Assembly: GCF_000737245.1 (NCBI RefSeq)
Contig: NZ_JPQU01000021.1
Coordinates: 50,670-114,669, forward strand
Direction of reading: 5' to 3'
Source: Pseudomonas syringae
GTDB lineage: Bacteria; Pseudomonadota; Gammaproteobacteria; Pseudomonadales; Pseudomonadaceae
DNA length: 64,000 bases
Shown piece by piece: positions 8,795 to 17,088 of this stretch. The notes below the pieces were generated by a model. It worked only from the letters and a program-made list of their open reading frames with translations, did not search any database and had not been told where the DNA came from. Numbering within the stretch: position 1 is the first letter of the stretch; the number at the start of each line of letters is the position of its first letter. The position numbers and the translations under genes are program-made.

Positions 8795-9709
8795 ATGTCC
8801 GATTGCCCGCGCAGCGGCCCGTTATTGCCCAACGAGCCGCGCATTCTAGATTGGGCCCATGAGCAAATGCTGACCGAGCACCATCTGTTGCCACACCTCG
8901 CGGCTCTGGAGCTGTTATTCCAGAGCCTGCGGGCTGGGCTCGACGGGCGTTTGAGCCAGGCGCAACCGGTCAAATTGGGTAAGCCGTATCCATTGGGTCA
9001 GTGCCTGGAAATTTCCCGGGCCACTGAGCACTGCCTAACACAACTCAATAATCTGACGATGCACGGCGCCGCTGCCCAAGGGCAGGCGGCCTTACTGGCG
9101 TTCCTGCTCGCGGGTGGGTCGGCACGCCAGGTGTGGGGCGATTTGCGCGGCGAGTATTTCCAGAATGCTTTCGTGATCGGCACGCTTTACGTGGATGTGT
9201 CCAACGATACGGTGTTCAGCCACAAGCCCAAGGTCGAGATCCTCCCGTTCAACGAGGCGAGGCTTGTGCCTGTGGGAGACTTTCAGCACTTCATCAAAGT
9301 GGTACGCAGTTACTGGAAAGCCGAGGTATTCCCCAACCATATCCTGCCGTCGCTGGCACCTTATTTTCCGCTGATTGTGGCGATTCCCGGGGGCAGCGTG
9401 CGGCTGGAAGGCGCCTCCAACTATATGTTCGCCCTTACCCAGACCAACGGCCTGCGCCCGAGCGAAGCGGTGTTAGACAGCCCATCCATGAGTGATGATA
9501 TGTTCCGCCTGCTCAGCCAACGCTTGATCGGTTGCGAGCTTGACCTTGCCGCCGACCAGGTCCAAGGCAAAGCCCGCGCATTGCAAAAGTGTCGCGAGTT
9601 CCGCAACGACCGCGCCACCCTGAGCGCCGAACAATGCACACAGATCATCGCCGAGCTGCGTCTGGCCAATCATCGGCTGTCTTCTCTGATGGTAGGCTTC
9701 ACGCCGTAA
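8795..9709 (+). CDS. Unknown 304-aa protein co-transcribed with the DUF4214 protein
   Basis: I do not recognise this family. The ATG lies 2 nt after the preceding stop codon, so translational coupling is likely. The protein is soluble-looking: no signal peptide and no clear membrane segment. It has a helical N-terminal half (about residues 15-110, Leu/Ala-rich) and a mixed second half with PYFPLIVAIPGGSVRLEGASN near residues 185-205. The Cys residues are scattered and form no metal motif. The coupling to a large exported DUF4214 protein suggests a dedicated chaperone, modification or export partner, but nothing in the sequence proves it. A REP pair and a bidirectional terminator follow. Confidence 0.75.
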   Translation: MSDCPRSGPLLPNEPRILDWAHEQMLTEHHLLPHLAALELLFQSLRAGLDGRLSQAQPVKLGKPYPLGQCLEISRATEHCLTQLNNLTMHGAAAQGQAALLAFLLAGGSARQVWGDLRGEYFQNAFVIGTLYVDVSNDTVFSHKPKVEILPFNEARLVPVGDFQHFIKVVRSYWKAEVFPNHILPSLAPYFPLIVAIPGGSVRLEGASNYMFALTQTNGLRPSEAVLDSPSMSDDMFRLLSQRLIGCELDLAADQVQGKARALQKCREFRNDRATLSAEQCTQIIAELRLANHRLSSLMVGFTP

Positions 9710-9717
9710 GACCGGTT

Positions 9718-9811
9718 CGTAGGACCGCCTCAGCCGCGAAAGCCATTAACCCTGTCAAAGCAGATGCTGCGGATGCACCGACGTCTTCCCGACTAAAGTC
9801 GATCCTACGGG
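9718..9811. repeat. REP-like inverted pair (BIME)
   Basis: Two imperfect palindromes face each other: CGTAGGACCG...GCCGCGAAAG on the left and GACTAAAGTCGATCCTACG on the right. The arms have diverged from the forms elsewhere in the window. It lies between the stop at 9709 and the terminator at 9826. Confidence 0.7.
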
Positions 9812-9825
9812 AACGGTCAAAGCAT

Positions 9826-9867
9826 AAAAAACCCCGCCGGCCTTCAAAGCCGCGGGGTTTGTTTTTA
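9826..9867. terminator. Bidirectional intrinsic terminator
   Basis: An A-run, the stem AAACCCCGC paired with GCGGGGTTT and a T-rich tail sit between the convergent genes ending at 9709 (+) and 9935 (-). It should serve both strands. Confidence 0.88.
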
Positions 9868-9934
9868 TCGAGTCCATCTTGCACTGCCGGTCACTTCACC
9901 TGGCCCAGCACCTGACGCCCGCAACTGCCAATGA

Positions 9935-10195
9935 TCAACCCTTGCTGACTTTGGCCTTGCTGTTGGTTTTCTTGGCTGCGGCTTTCGGTGCCGTCTTGGG
10001 TGCAGCTTCAACTTCTGCCACCAGCGCTGACATGTAGGCATTGCGCGCGGTCTGGGCAATTGCAACCTGCTGCTGCAGACGGGTCAATTCTGCATCCACG
10101 ATCTGAATGTTCGCTACCTGCAAACGAGCGGCTTCGGAAAGATCGCTGATTGCGTGATCTGTGCCATTCAGGGTGAGGGTCGGGACTTGGGTCAT
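9935..10195 (-). CDS. Small DUF6447-like protein (86 aa)
   Basis: The start at 10195 gives MTQVPTLTLNGTDHAISDLS and has an AAGG ribosome site upstream. The layout is a short beta hairpin-like N terminus, a helix with heptad-like spacing (VDAELTRLQQQVAIAQTARN, residues about 31-50), then an Ala/Lys/Pro-rich tail from about residue 59 (KAAAKKTNSKAK). The first 55 residues resemble the DUF6447 family, whose function is unknown. It lies between the DUF4214 operon and the protease gene and is probably transcribed separately or behind the protease. A small coiled-coil partner protein is possible. The tail resembles histone-H1-like, nucleic-acid or acidic-surface binding tails, but that is only a compositional remark. 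Confidence 0.75.
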   Translation of the reverse strand: MTQVPTLTLNGTDHAISDLSEAARLQVANIQIVDAELTRLQQQVAIAQTARNAYMSALVAEVEAAPKTAPKAAAKKTNSKAKVSKG

Positions 10196-10298
10196 GGAGA
10201 CTGCCTTCTTTTGAAGTGTATTTAAATTCAAAACGCCGCTGCACTTTCGGACAACGGGGTGCTTTAGTGCCTTATTTTCAACGGCAGTTCAAGGGTGG

Positions 10299-11498
10299 CT
10301 ACACAAAAACATCGTCATTGACGATGGTTCGCATGCCTGTCAACACCAGCACATTGCCGAAGCTGCCGCCCACGGGGTTGCTGACGTCGAGGAAGAAGGT
10401 TTCGTCCGCTTCGGGGATGCGATCACCCAGGATCTCCACCGGGATAACGGCCTGATTTTCATTGGGGTACAGCACCAGCGTGCCCTTGACCGCAATGTAG
10501 TCCTCCCCCGCTTTGGCCGTACCGTCGCGAGTGGTGTAATCAACGCTCAACAGCTGGGTGGGGTTACTGCGCACGCCGGTGAATTCGAGCAAAAAGTAGG
10601 CATCGACGATGCCGCTGTTGCCTTCGGTGACAGCCAGCTTCACTTCGGAGGCCTTGGTGGGGGCGCTCACGTAATTGGCGCGCAAGGTCTGGTCGATGGC
10701 TTGCTGATAGGCGCTGACCCGTTGCCAGGCAGCGATTTCACCGTAAGAGGCATTGACGCTGTTGTCGATATCCGGGTGGACGCTACCCTGACTCAGGCTG
10801 GTGATATAGCTGGCGATCCCCGCGACCTTGCCATTGATGAATGCCGGGCCGCCGCTGTCGCCCTCGCTGATAGAGCCTTCGGCCGAACCCAGCCCGGTGC
10901 TGCCGGCATTGATCAGACGACCCAGGGCATTTTGCGCCGTGGTGCCGTTGTCGAAGTCGGCGATCAATTGCGTCCCGGCCAAGGGTGTCCAGTTCATAGT
11001 GGGCCCCAGGGTCGCTTTGAGCGTTGAGGCATCAGCATCAAATTGATTGCTGGCTTTCTGGCGAATCGGCGTGCCCGAATAGGCCAGCGACTCGCCGCTG
11101 CTACCGGTCCCCGGCTGCCCGTAGCCGACGAGGGCGAATGTCTTGCCGATCTCGTCGCTGCTGCGATAAAGCTCATAGCGATTGGCGGTAAGCGGTGCGT
11201 GGCCGTTGAGCCAGACAATTGCAAGATCATTATTAGTGTTGGCAGCGTCATAGCTGCTCATGACCATGACCTTGCTGGAGGTCAGCGTCTGGGCCCCAGC
11301 GGAGGTTTCGAACTTCACGGTTGCAGAGGTGCTGCCATTGGAGAACAGATGTGCAGCGGTGAGAATCGCCTGGCCGTTGTACAGCAACACGCCAGTACCG
11401 TAATAACCGGCAACTGAAACCATGACCACACCATCGTAGCCCTCGTTTGCCAGGGCACGGTTGCGTGTATCGGTGTAGGGGGTGACTGTCGAAACCAT
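10299..11498 (-). CDS. Trypsin-like serine protease with C-terminal Calx-beta domain, probably type I secreted
   Basis: The product of 399 residues starts MVSTVTPYTD at 11498. A chymotrypsin fold is shown by His50 in ILTAAHLF, Asp91 in NNDLAIVWL and Ser215 in EGDSGGPAF, so the catalytic triad is complete. Residues about 285-395 form a Calx-beta domain (DYTTRDGTAKAGEDY, then PEADETFFLDVSNP). There is no N-terminal signal peptide. The extreme C terminus is NDDVFV, an acidic residue followed by hydrophobic residues, as in substrates of AprD/PrtD exporters. Export through the type I system at 37653-42137 is therefore likely. Possible jobs are maturation or release of the nearby DUF4214 proteins, or defence of the surface layer. 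The protease family is sure; its target is unknown. Confidence 0.88.
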   Translation of the reverse strand: MVSTVTPYTDTRNRALANEGYDGVVMVSVAGYYGTGVLLYNGQAILTAAHLFSNGSTSATVKFETSAGAQTLTSSKVMVMSSYDAANTNNDLAIVWLNGHAPLTANRYELYRSSDEIGKTFALVGYGQPGTGSSGESLAYSGTPIRQKASNQFDADASTLKATLGPTMNWTPLAGTQLIADFDNGTTAQNALGRLINAGSTGLGSAEGSISEGDSGGPAFINGKVAGIASYITSLSQGSVHPDIDNSVNASYGEIAAWQRVSAYQQAIDQTLRANYVSAPTKASEVKLAVTEGNSGIVDAYFLLEFTGVRSNPTQLLSVDYTTRDGTAKAGEDYIAVKGTLVLYPNENQAVIPVEILGDRIPEADETFFLDVSNPVGGSFGNVLVLTGMRTIVNDDVFV

Positions 11499-11584
11499 GA
11501 TTATTAGTCCGGAGCGAACTGCATTAGCGCATGTCAACTGTGTCGGCAGTGAAATTCATGGGTTGAGCGAAACCACGAAATACA

Positions 11585-11676
11585 CGTAGGACCGGCTTCA
11601 GCCGGGAAAGCGGTAGTCCTGACAAACCAGATGTGGCGGATGTACCGACGTTATCCCGGCAAAGTCGGTCCTACGG
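11585..11676. repeat. REP-like inverted pair (BIME)
   Basis: CGTAGGACCGGCTTCAGCC faces CCCGGCAAAGTCGGTCCTACG across about 50 nt, giving a long imperfect stem. It lies upstream of both the protease (minus) and the methyltransferase (plus) genes, between divergent transcripts. Confidence 0.75.
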
Positions 11677-11766
11677 AAATTACGCAAATGGGAATTTTTT
11701 CCTTGTAGGCAACAGCCCTCACATTTATAAGAAAGTAACTTTCCGACATATCGAATGGACCTGCAT

Positions 11767-13308
11767 ATGAGTGATACCTGGAACGAAGGATATTTCACGG
11801 ACGTGGGCTACACCTACGGCTATTACCGGGAAATTAATCCGGTGTTTCAGCGTTATTGCCTGCTGCTGCGCGGCCTGGCCAGTGCCGAAAGCGCCAATGC
11901 ATCCCACTGCGAATTGGGTTTTGGCCAAGGCGTTTCAATCAACATTCACGCCGCCGCTAACGCCAGCCATTATGTGGGCACTGACTTCAACCCGGCCCAT
12001 GCCGCTCACGCCAACAGCCTAGCCGCTAGCTACAGCGGCGACAATCGACTCTATGACGACAGCTTCGAACAATTACTGGCCCGCGAAGATCTGCCGCAGT
12101 TCGACAGCATTAGCCTGCACGGCATTTGGACATGGATCAGCCGCGACAACCATAAACTGATCGCTGAGTTCGCCCGTCGCCAACTCAAGCCCGGCGGCGT
12201 TCTGTATATCAGCTACAACTGCTTTCCCGGCTGGTCACCCTCCGCGCCGCTACGCCAGCTGTTCACCTTGCATGACCGCTTCGCGTCGGCGGCCAAGACC
12301 GGGACGGCCCGGGTGGATGCTGCGCTGCAGTTCTCTGAAGCGCTGTTGACGGCCAATCCTCTGTACACCCAGGCCGTGCCAAATCTGGATGCCAAGCTCA
12401 AGACGATTCAGGGCCAGAACCGCCAATATGTTGCTCACGAGTACTTCAACCGCGACTGGAACTGCATGTACTTCACCGATGTGGTGGATGCACTGGCACC
12501 GGGCAAACTCGAATTCGCCACCACCGCAACGCCTTTCGACACCGTGGACGCGATCAACCTGGGTGCCGAAGCGCAAACCTTTCTGCTAGGCATCGACCAC
12601 CCAATCATGCGCGAGCAGGCACGGGATTACTTTGTTAACCAGCAATTTCGCAAGGATCTGTACGTAAGGGGCGCAACCCGGCTGTCGGCGGCCGAACAAC
12701 GTGACCGGATGCTCAATACCCGTGTTGTGCTGCTGCAAATGTCGGACAGCGTAGCGTCCAAAGTTACCGGAGCCTTGGGCGAAGCCACACTGCAACAGGA
12801 AATCTACGCCCCGCTGCTCGAAGCTCTGTCCGCCAAGGCCAACGCTCCCAAAACATTGCGTCAGCTCGCAACCGCAGCGCCAGGCATGAACTACGCCGTC
12901 TTGAGCCAGGCAATCGCCATTCTGATCGGCATGGGCGCCGTCGCACCTTGCCAGTCCGAAGCGGCGGAAAAGCAGGTGCAAAATCGCTGCAACGCGCTCA
13001 ACCAACATCTGTGCCTGCAAGCCCAATTCGAAAAACGAGTGGAATTCCTCGCCAGTCCGGTCACCGGAGGGGGGGTGATGGTCAGTCGTTTCGAGCAGCT
13101 GTTTTTGTTGTCCATTAAACAAGGCAAGAAACAACCCGCAGAATGGGCGCAACAGGTTTGGCAACTGCTCGCAGGCCAGGGTGAACGCTTGGTAACTGAA
13201 GGCAAGATTCTGGAAACCCCAGAAGAAAACCTGGCGGAGTTGACTCGACAGGCCGAGGCATTTGCTGAGAAATCTTTGGTGGTGCTGAAGGCTTTGCGTA
13301 TTGCGTGA
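11767..13308 (+). CDS. SAM-dependent methyltransferase with methyltransferase-regulatory domain, possible protein methyltransferase
   Basis: I take the ATG at 11767 (MSDTWNEGYFTDVGYTYGYY); an in-frame ATG at 11755 is the alternative. The product has 513 residues. Residues about 40-180 form a class I SAM-binding domain (HCELGFGQGVSINIHAA, then the acidic VGTDFNPAHA). The middle and C-terminal parts match the architecture of proteins with the predicted methyltransferase regulatory domain (PF10119), the group that includes rickettsial lysine methyltransferases acting on the surface protein OmpB. No signal peptide is present, so it acts in the cytoplasm before export. Placed between the protease and a DUF4214 gene, it may methylate the exported surface proteins; this is inference. 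A small-molecule or glycan substrate cannot be excluded. Confidence 0.82.
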   Translation: MSDTWNEGYFTDVGYTYGYYREINPVFQRYCLLLRGLASAESANASHCELGFGQGVSINIHAAANASHYVGTDFNPAHAAHANSLAASYSGDNRLYDDSFEQLLAREDLPQFDSISLHGIWTWISRDNHKLIAEFARRQLKPGGVLYISYNCFPGWSPSAPLRQLFTLHDRFASAAKTGTARVDAALQFSEALLTANPLYTQAVPNLDAKLKTIQGQNRQYVAHEYFNRDWNCMYFTDVVDALAPGKLEFATTATPFDTVDAINLGAEAQTFLLGIDHPIMREQARDYFVNQQFRKDLYVRGATRLSAAEQRDRMLNTRVVLLQMSDSVASKVTGALGEATLQQEIYAPLLEALSAKANAPKTLRQLATAAPGMNYAVLSQAIAILIGMGAVAPCQSEAAEKQVQNRCNALNQHLCLQAQFEKRVEFLASPVTGGGVMVSRFEQLFLLSIKQGKKQPAEWAQQVWQLLAGQGERLVTEGKILETPEENLAELTRQAEAFAEKSLVVLKALRIA

Positions 13309-13658
13309 TAGTCCTACCGTGTAGGGGTGAGGCTCGCCCTTGGGACATCGCTTCATCGTGCATCGCGAGCAAGCTCGGCTCCTAAAGATGATCGCCAAAC
13401 CTGTTGGAGCGAGGCTTGCCCACGATGCGGTGTGTCAGCGAAAACTGTGTTGCCTGACCTGACGCCATCGTCCGCACGACAGGGGCGCAATACCCTGCGC
13501 TGAGGACAATACCGTTCCATCAGGTCCCAAAAAACACCCTCACTTTAACGCCAAAACCCATTTCACTCATGCAATACTGGCCATATAACATGTCACCTCT
13601 TTCAGCCTTATTGATGGCATCGGGTGGCCGATAAGTCATTTCTACGAAAGGTGTTTCC
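13309..13658. repeat. Intergenic region with degenerate REP copies
   Basis: No gene is supported. Positions about 13320-13440 hold diverged REP units (GTGAGGCTCGCCCTTG, CGCGAGCAAGCTCGGCTCC, GGAGCGAGGCTTGCCCACGA) in alternating orientation. The remainder leads to the DUF4214 gene at 13659, whose ribosome site is GAAAGGTG near 13646. I saw no clear promoter hexamers. Confidence 0.6.
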
Positions 13659-15419
13659 ATGGTCATTGCAGTTGGGCCAAGCGTCACTTCCATCACCCGG
13701 GTAAACGCCGCAACCACTAACGCCAGCGCGCTGCAATACACGGTGACGTTCAGCGCCTCGGTAACCGGCGTGGGCACGAGCGACTTCTCGCTGACTCCCA
13801 CGGGCACAGCCACAGGCACCGTTTCATATATATCTGGCGGCGGAACTACTTACACCGTCGGGGTCAGCGGTGTTATAGGCGATGGCACGCTGCGGCTGGA
13901 CTTGAAAAGCTCAGCCACGGGGATACAAGACAGCTCCAACAATGCGATAACCGATGGTTACACAGCGGGCTCTGCTTACACACTCGACCATACCGGCCCC
14001 GCGGTGGGCAGCGTCTCAGTCCCTGCCAATGCCACCTATGCAGCGGGCGATAATCTCGACTTCACCGTAAATTTCAACGAAGCCACGACCGTCGATACCG
14101 GCGGTGGCACGCCTCGTCTTGCCGTTACGCTGGATACCGGCGGCACGGTGTATGCCAACTATGTGAGTGGCTCGGGCACCAATGCTTTGACCTTCCGCTA
14201 CACCGTCGCGACAGGCAACGCCGATGCCAACGGCGTCAGCATAGGTGGCAGCCTGAACCTCAATGGTGGCACCCTCAAAGACAGCGTAGGCAACAATGCG
14301 ACGCTGACGCTCAATTCAGTGGCCGCCCTCACCGGTGTTCTGGTGTCAGCGCCTGCACCTGCGCCGGTAGCGCCGGTGTTCGGTTCCGCAGCCGTCACGG
14401 GCAATAGCCTGGTGATTAGCTACATAGAAGCCACCACCCTGGACGCCGTCAATAAGCCTGCCAACGGTACCTTCGAGGTCAAAGTGGGCGGCGTTGTCGA
14501 TACAGTTACGGCCGTCACCATTAATGCCGTGACCAAGACCGCCACACTGACCCTGGCCACCGCCGTTACCGCAGGCCAAACAGTGACGGTCGCCTACACC
14601 GACCCAACCGTGGGCAACGACCTCAATGCCCTGCAAAACGCGGCGGGCACCGATGCCGCCAGCTTCACCGCCGCAGCCGTGACCAATAACACCGTTGCGC
14701 CGCCCGTTGTCGTGCCGGTTGCGCCGTCGACACCCAGCGTCGGCGTGACCCTGACCGCGCCTGCAAACGGCGGCACATTGCAAGGCTCTTCTCTGGCCGA
14801 TACGTTGGTGGGCTCTGGCTCCAAAGACATCTTTATCCCCGCAGGCGGCGCAGACAGCGTGGACGGCGGCAGCGGCATCGACACCGTAGTGCTGAGCGGA
14901 ACGCGCGCCCAGTACGGCATCACCCATCAGGCCGATGGCACTTTCACCGTGCGTTCGCTGACCGATGCAAACAACGTCGTGACGATGAAGAACGTCGAGC
15001 GCCTGACATTCGACAACCAGACTTTCGTCCTGGACAGCACCACCGCCAGCGGCCGTGTGGCCGAGTTCTATAAGCTGGCTCTGGGCCGCAACCCTGAAGA
15101 AAACGGCCTGACGCTGTATGTCGACGCAAGCAGCCAAGGCTTGAGCACCACGCAACTGGCGCTGAACTTCGTCAACAGCCTTGAGTTCGCCAAAACTACT
15201 GGCGCCCTCGATAACACGGCGTTTGTTACCCAGCTGTACCAGAACGCCTTCAACCGCGCACCGGATGCGACAGGCCTTGCCTTCATGATGTCCCAGCTGA
15301 CAGCTAATCCCGGCACTATCGGAAAGGCCTCTGTGGTTGCCAACTTTATCGACTCGTCGGAGATGGCGATCAAACTGGCGGGCATGGTGGATCAGGGTGT
15401 TGCGTTGTTTGCCGGTTGA
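13659..15419 (+). CDS. Secreted protein with Ig-like/adhesin repeats and C-terminal DUF4214 pair (586 aa)
   Basis: The N-terminal 330 residues are three successive Thr/Ser/Gly-rich beta domains of bacterial adhesin type, separated near 230 and 340 by Pro-rich linkers (SAPAPAPVAPVF; APPVVVPVAPSTP). Residues about 375-415 contain RTX-like turns (GSSLADTLVGSG, GGSGIDTVVLSG). A short domain with NVERLTFDNQTFVLD precedes two DUF4214 units (FYKLALGRNPEENGL, QLYQNAFNRAPDATGL). The DSVGNNATLTL and DSSNNAITDGY segments are typical of SwmB-like or cadherin-like repeats of surface proteins. There is no signal peptide, consistent with type I export. It is probably monocistronic: REPs lie on both sides and the next gene converges. 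Confidence 0.82.
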   Translation: MVIAVGPSVTSITRVNAATTNASALQYTVTFSASVTGVGTSDFSLTPTGTATGTVSYISGGGTTYTVGVSGVIGDGTLRLDLKSSATGIQDSSNNAITDGYTAGSAYTLDHTGPAVGSVSVPANATYAAGDNLDFTVNFNEATTVDTGGGTPRLAVTLDTGGTVYANYVSGSGTNALTFRYTVATGNADANGVSIGGSLNLNGGTLKDSVGNNATLTLNSVAALTGVLVSAPAPAPVAPVFGSAAVTGNSLVISYIEATTLDAVNKPANGTFEVKVGGVVDTVTAVTINAVTKTATLTLATAVTAGQTVTVAYTDPTVGNDLNALQNAAGTDAASFTAAAVTNNTVAPPVVVPVAPSTPSVGVTLTAPANGGTLQGSSLADTLVGSGSKDIFIPAGGADSVDGGSGIDTVVLSGTRAQYGITHQADGTFTVRSLTDANNVVTMKNVERLTFDNQTFVLDSTTASGRVAEFYKLALGRNPEENGLTLYVDASSQGLSTTQLALNFVNSLEFAKTTGALDNTAFVTQLYQNAFNRAPDATGLAFMMSQLTANPGTIGKASVVANFIDSSEMAIKLAGMVDQGVALFAG

Positions 15420-15434
15420 TTACGACGCAGTTCT

Positions 15435-15516
15435 CGTAGGAGCGGCTTCAGCCGCGAAGACGCCGGGATATCTGCAACATCTGCAATAACGCTTCGCGGC
15501 TCAAACCGCTCCTACT
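15435..15516. repeat. REP inverted pair (BIME)
   Basis: CGTAGGAGCGGCTTCAGCCG faces CGCGGCTCAAACCGCTCCTAC between the convergent stops at 15419 and 15564. The extensive pairing could end or protect both transcripts. Confidence 0.78.
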
Positions 15517-15563
15517 GGCACGCGTGCAATCGGGTATCCCGTAGGACGGGTCAAGCGGGGTTG

Positions 15564-16433
15564 TTACCCCAACCAGATCCCATCCTTGGTCGCCGCTGCA
15601 GTATTGCCCAGGTTTTCGTTGCTTTCGGCAAACGCCACGAGGATTTCGTGGGCGGGCAGGCCACCGGCAGCCTGGCTGCTCCAATACGCCATGCCCGTGG
15701 CATCAGGCGCGCGGTGCAGGACGTTCTGGTAATAACTCTTGAGCAGGGACGGCGTATCGCCAGCAGGGTTCAGTTGACGGAACTCGTTGCTCTGCACAAA
15801 ACCCAGGGCGATGGCCGAAACGCTGGTGCCTTGATCCACCTGATCGACCCAATACTTGAGCCCGGCGGTGTCCGGCTTGCGATCCAGGGCCGCCTGATAA
15901 AGGCGATAAACCGAACCTGTGGCCTCGCCCGCCTTCACGTCCAGGGCCAGGGTGCCATCGGTGAATGCCAGACGCTCGACGCTGTTCATCGCGTCAGTCT
16001 TGCCAGCAACCTTGGCGAGATAACCCGTACCGCTGGCAACAACGGTGACATTGCCTTTGGTCACGCCGTAATCGATCGTGTCCCGCCCAGCGCCGCCGTT
16101 GTAGTCATCGTTGCCCAGCGACGCGTAAAAAGTGTCGTTGCCCAAGGAGCCGCTAATCCGGTCGTCGCCCCGGAACAGGTTGTTGACCGCGTAGGTATTA
16201 GTCGCGCTGATATTGAACCCGGAGAACGTCACATACGGCGTACCAGCGTAGGAGTACGTGATGCTATTGGCGATGCCAGAGCCCGTGGGGCTGAAAATTC
16301 CGCTGATCGCCGCGCTATACGGGCCATCGGCCGTAACAATAAGCGTGTTGCTGGCGCTAACCAGCGTAGGAGTACCGCTGAAACCCTGAAAAAAAGCGGA
16401 GTCGGCGGGTTGGTGATAGGTGATATTGGCCAC
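15564..16433 (-). CDS. DUF4214 domain protein with RTX-like segment, GTG start (289 aa)
   Basis: The only start that fits both alignment and ribosome site is a GTG at 16433, preceded by AGGA with 8-nt spacing. It gives VANITYHQPAD, matching MARITFNQPLD of 410-1297. Upstream in-frame codons lack homology. Residues about 90-125 carry RTX-like turns (GSLGNDTFYAS, GGAGRDTIDYG). Two DUF4214 units follow (LYQAALDRKPDTAGL, NVLHRAPDATGM) and the end is TKDGIWLG. Overall layout and length match 410-1297, so these are paralogues in opposite orientation about 15 kb apart. It is probably type I secreted; its exact role is unknown. Confidence 0.83.
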   Translation of the reverse strand: MANITYHQPADSAFFQGFSGTPTLVSASNTLIVTADGPYSAAISGIFSPTGSGIANSITYSYAGTPYVTFSGFNISATNTYAVNNLFRGDDRISGSLGNDTFYASLGNDDYNGGAGRDTIDYGVTKGNVTVVASGTGYLAKVAGKTDAMNSVERLAFTDGTLALDVKAGEATGSVYRLYQAALDRKPDTAGLKYWVDQVDQGTSVSAIALGFVQSNEFRQLNPAGDTPSLLKSYYQNVLHRAPDATGMAYWSSQAAGGLPAHEILVAFAESNENLGNTAAATKDGIWLG

Positions 16434-16563
16434 TGATAAGTCCTGCTTCCGAGCATGATGAGAAGTGCGCACAAGCCGGCGCGGACACATTGTAACGATC
16501 CGCTTACAGGTTTGTTGCGTACTAGTACATTTACTCAGCAAGAGCCGATGAGCGGCGCAGGAT

Positions 16564-16884
16564 CTAATATTGCTTGCGCCGGACTTTGATATCACCGTGC
16601 TGGTACTGCAAGTAACCGGTGTAAGGCAGCATCACCGTGTCTGCGACTCCCGACAGCGCAAGGTCAAGCGCAATCGTCCCCGCACTCCAATGCGAACCGG
16701 AGCGCGCGGGGGCGTTCAAGTTACAGAACTGATAAGACGCGCCACTGTAAGCCCGGGGGATCGAATGACAATTGGATTGCCAGCGAGCCAGATCATCCGC
16801 CGCACCCTTCTCGTCATTCAAAGTCTTGACCGTACCGCAGCCCGAAAGCACCGCTGCGACACATATCGCTATCCCTAGTTTCAT
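16564..16884 (-). CDS. YceK/YidQ-type small lipoprotein (106 aa)
   Basis: MKLGIAICVAAVLSGCGTV is a lipoprotein signal with lipobox LSGC, giving Cys16 as the acylated residue. The mature part holds two more Cys near residues 39 and 53 and the stretch LALSGVADTVMLPYTG, characteristic of the YceK/YidQ (DUF1375) family. Residue +2 after the lipidated Cys is Gly, so outer-membrane sorting is expected. AGGAG precedes the ATG at about 10 nt. The family is of unknown function. It may be an ordinary housekeeping gene caught within the island rather than part of the surface system. Confidence 0.85.
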   Translation of the reverse strand: MKLGIAICVAAVLSGCGTVKTLNDEKGAADDLARWQSNCHSIPRAYSGASYQFCNLNAPARSGSHWSAGTIALDLALSGVADTVMLPYTGYLQYQHGDIKVRRKQY

Positions 16885-17088
16885 TCGAATGCACTCCTGT
16901 TATTAGCGGCTCGGCAATAGCTCCAATGCGGAGCGCCCAAGTTAGTTAGAACGGCTCGCCGACGTATTAGAGAAAATTCACTGACTTGGCAGTTGCCTGT
17001 CTAAGCACTAATCCGACACTTGCCAACCAATTGTCACTACTGATAGCGTTTTGCCCAAAAATTATCACTCAAGCTAGGAGCGCCCTGG

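Noticed and set aside
14346..15155. A 269-aa minus-strand open frame opposite the 586-aa DUF4214 gene
   Set aside because: Gly/His/Arg-rich antisense shadow with no ribosome site, opposite a well-supported gene.
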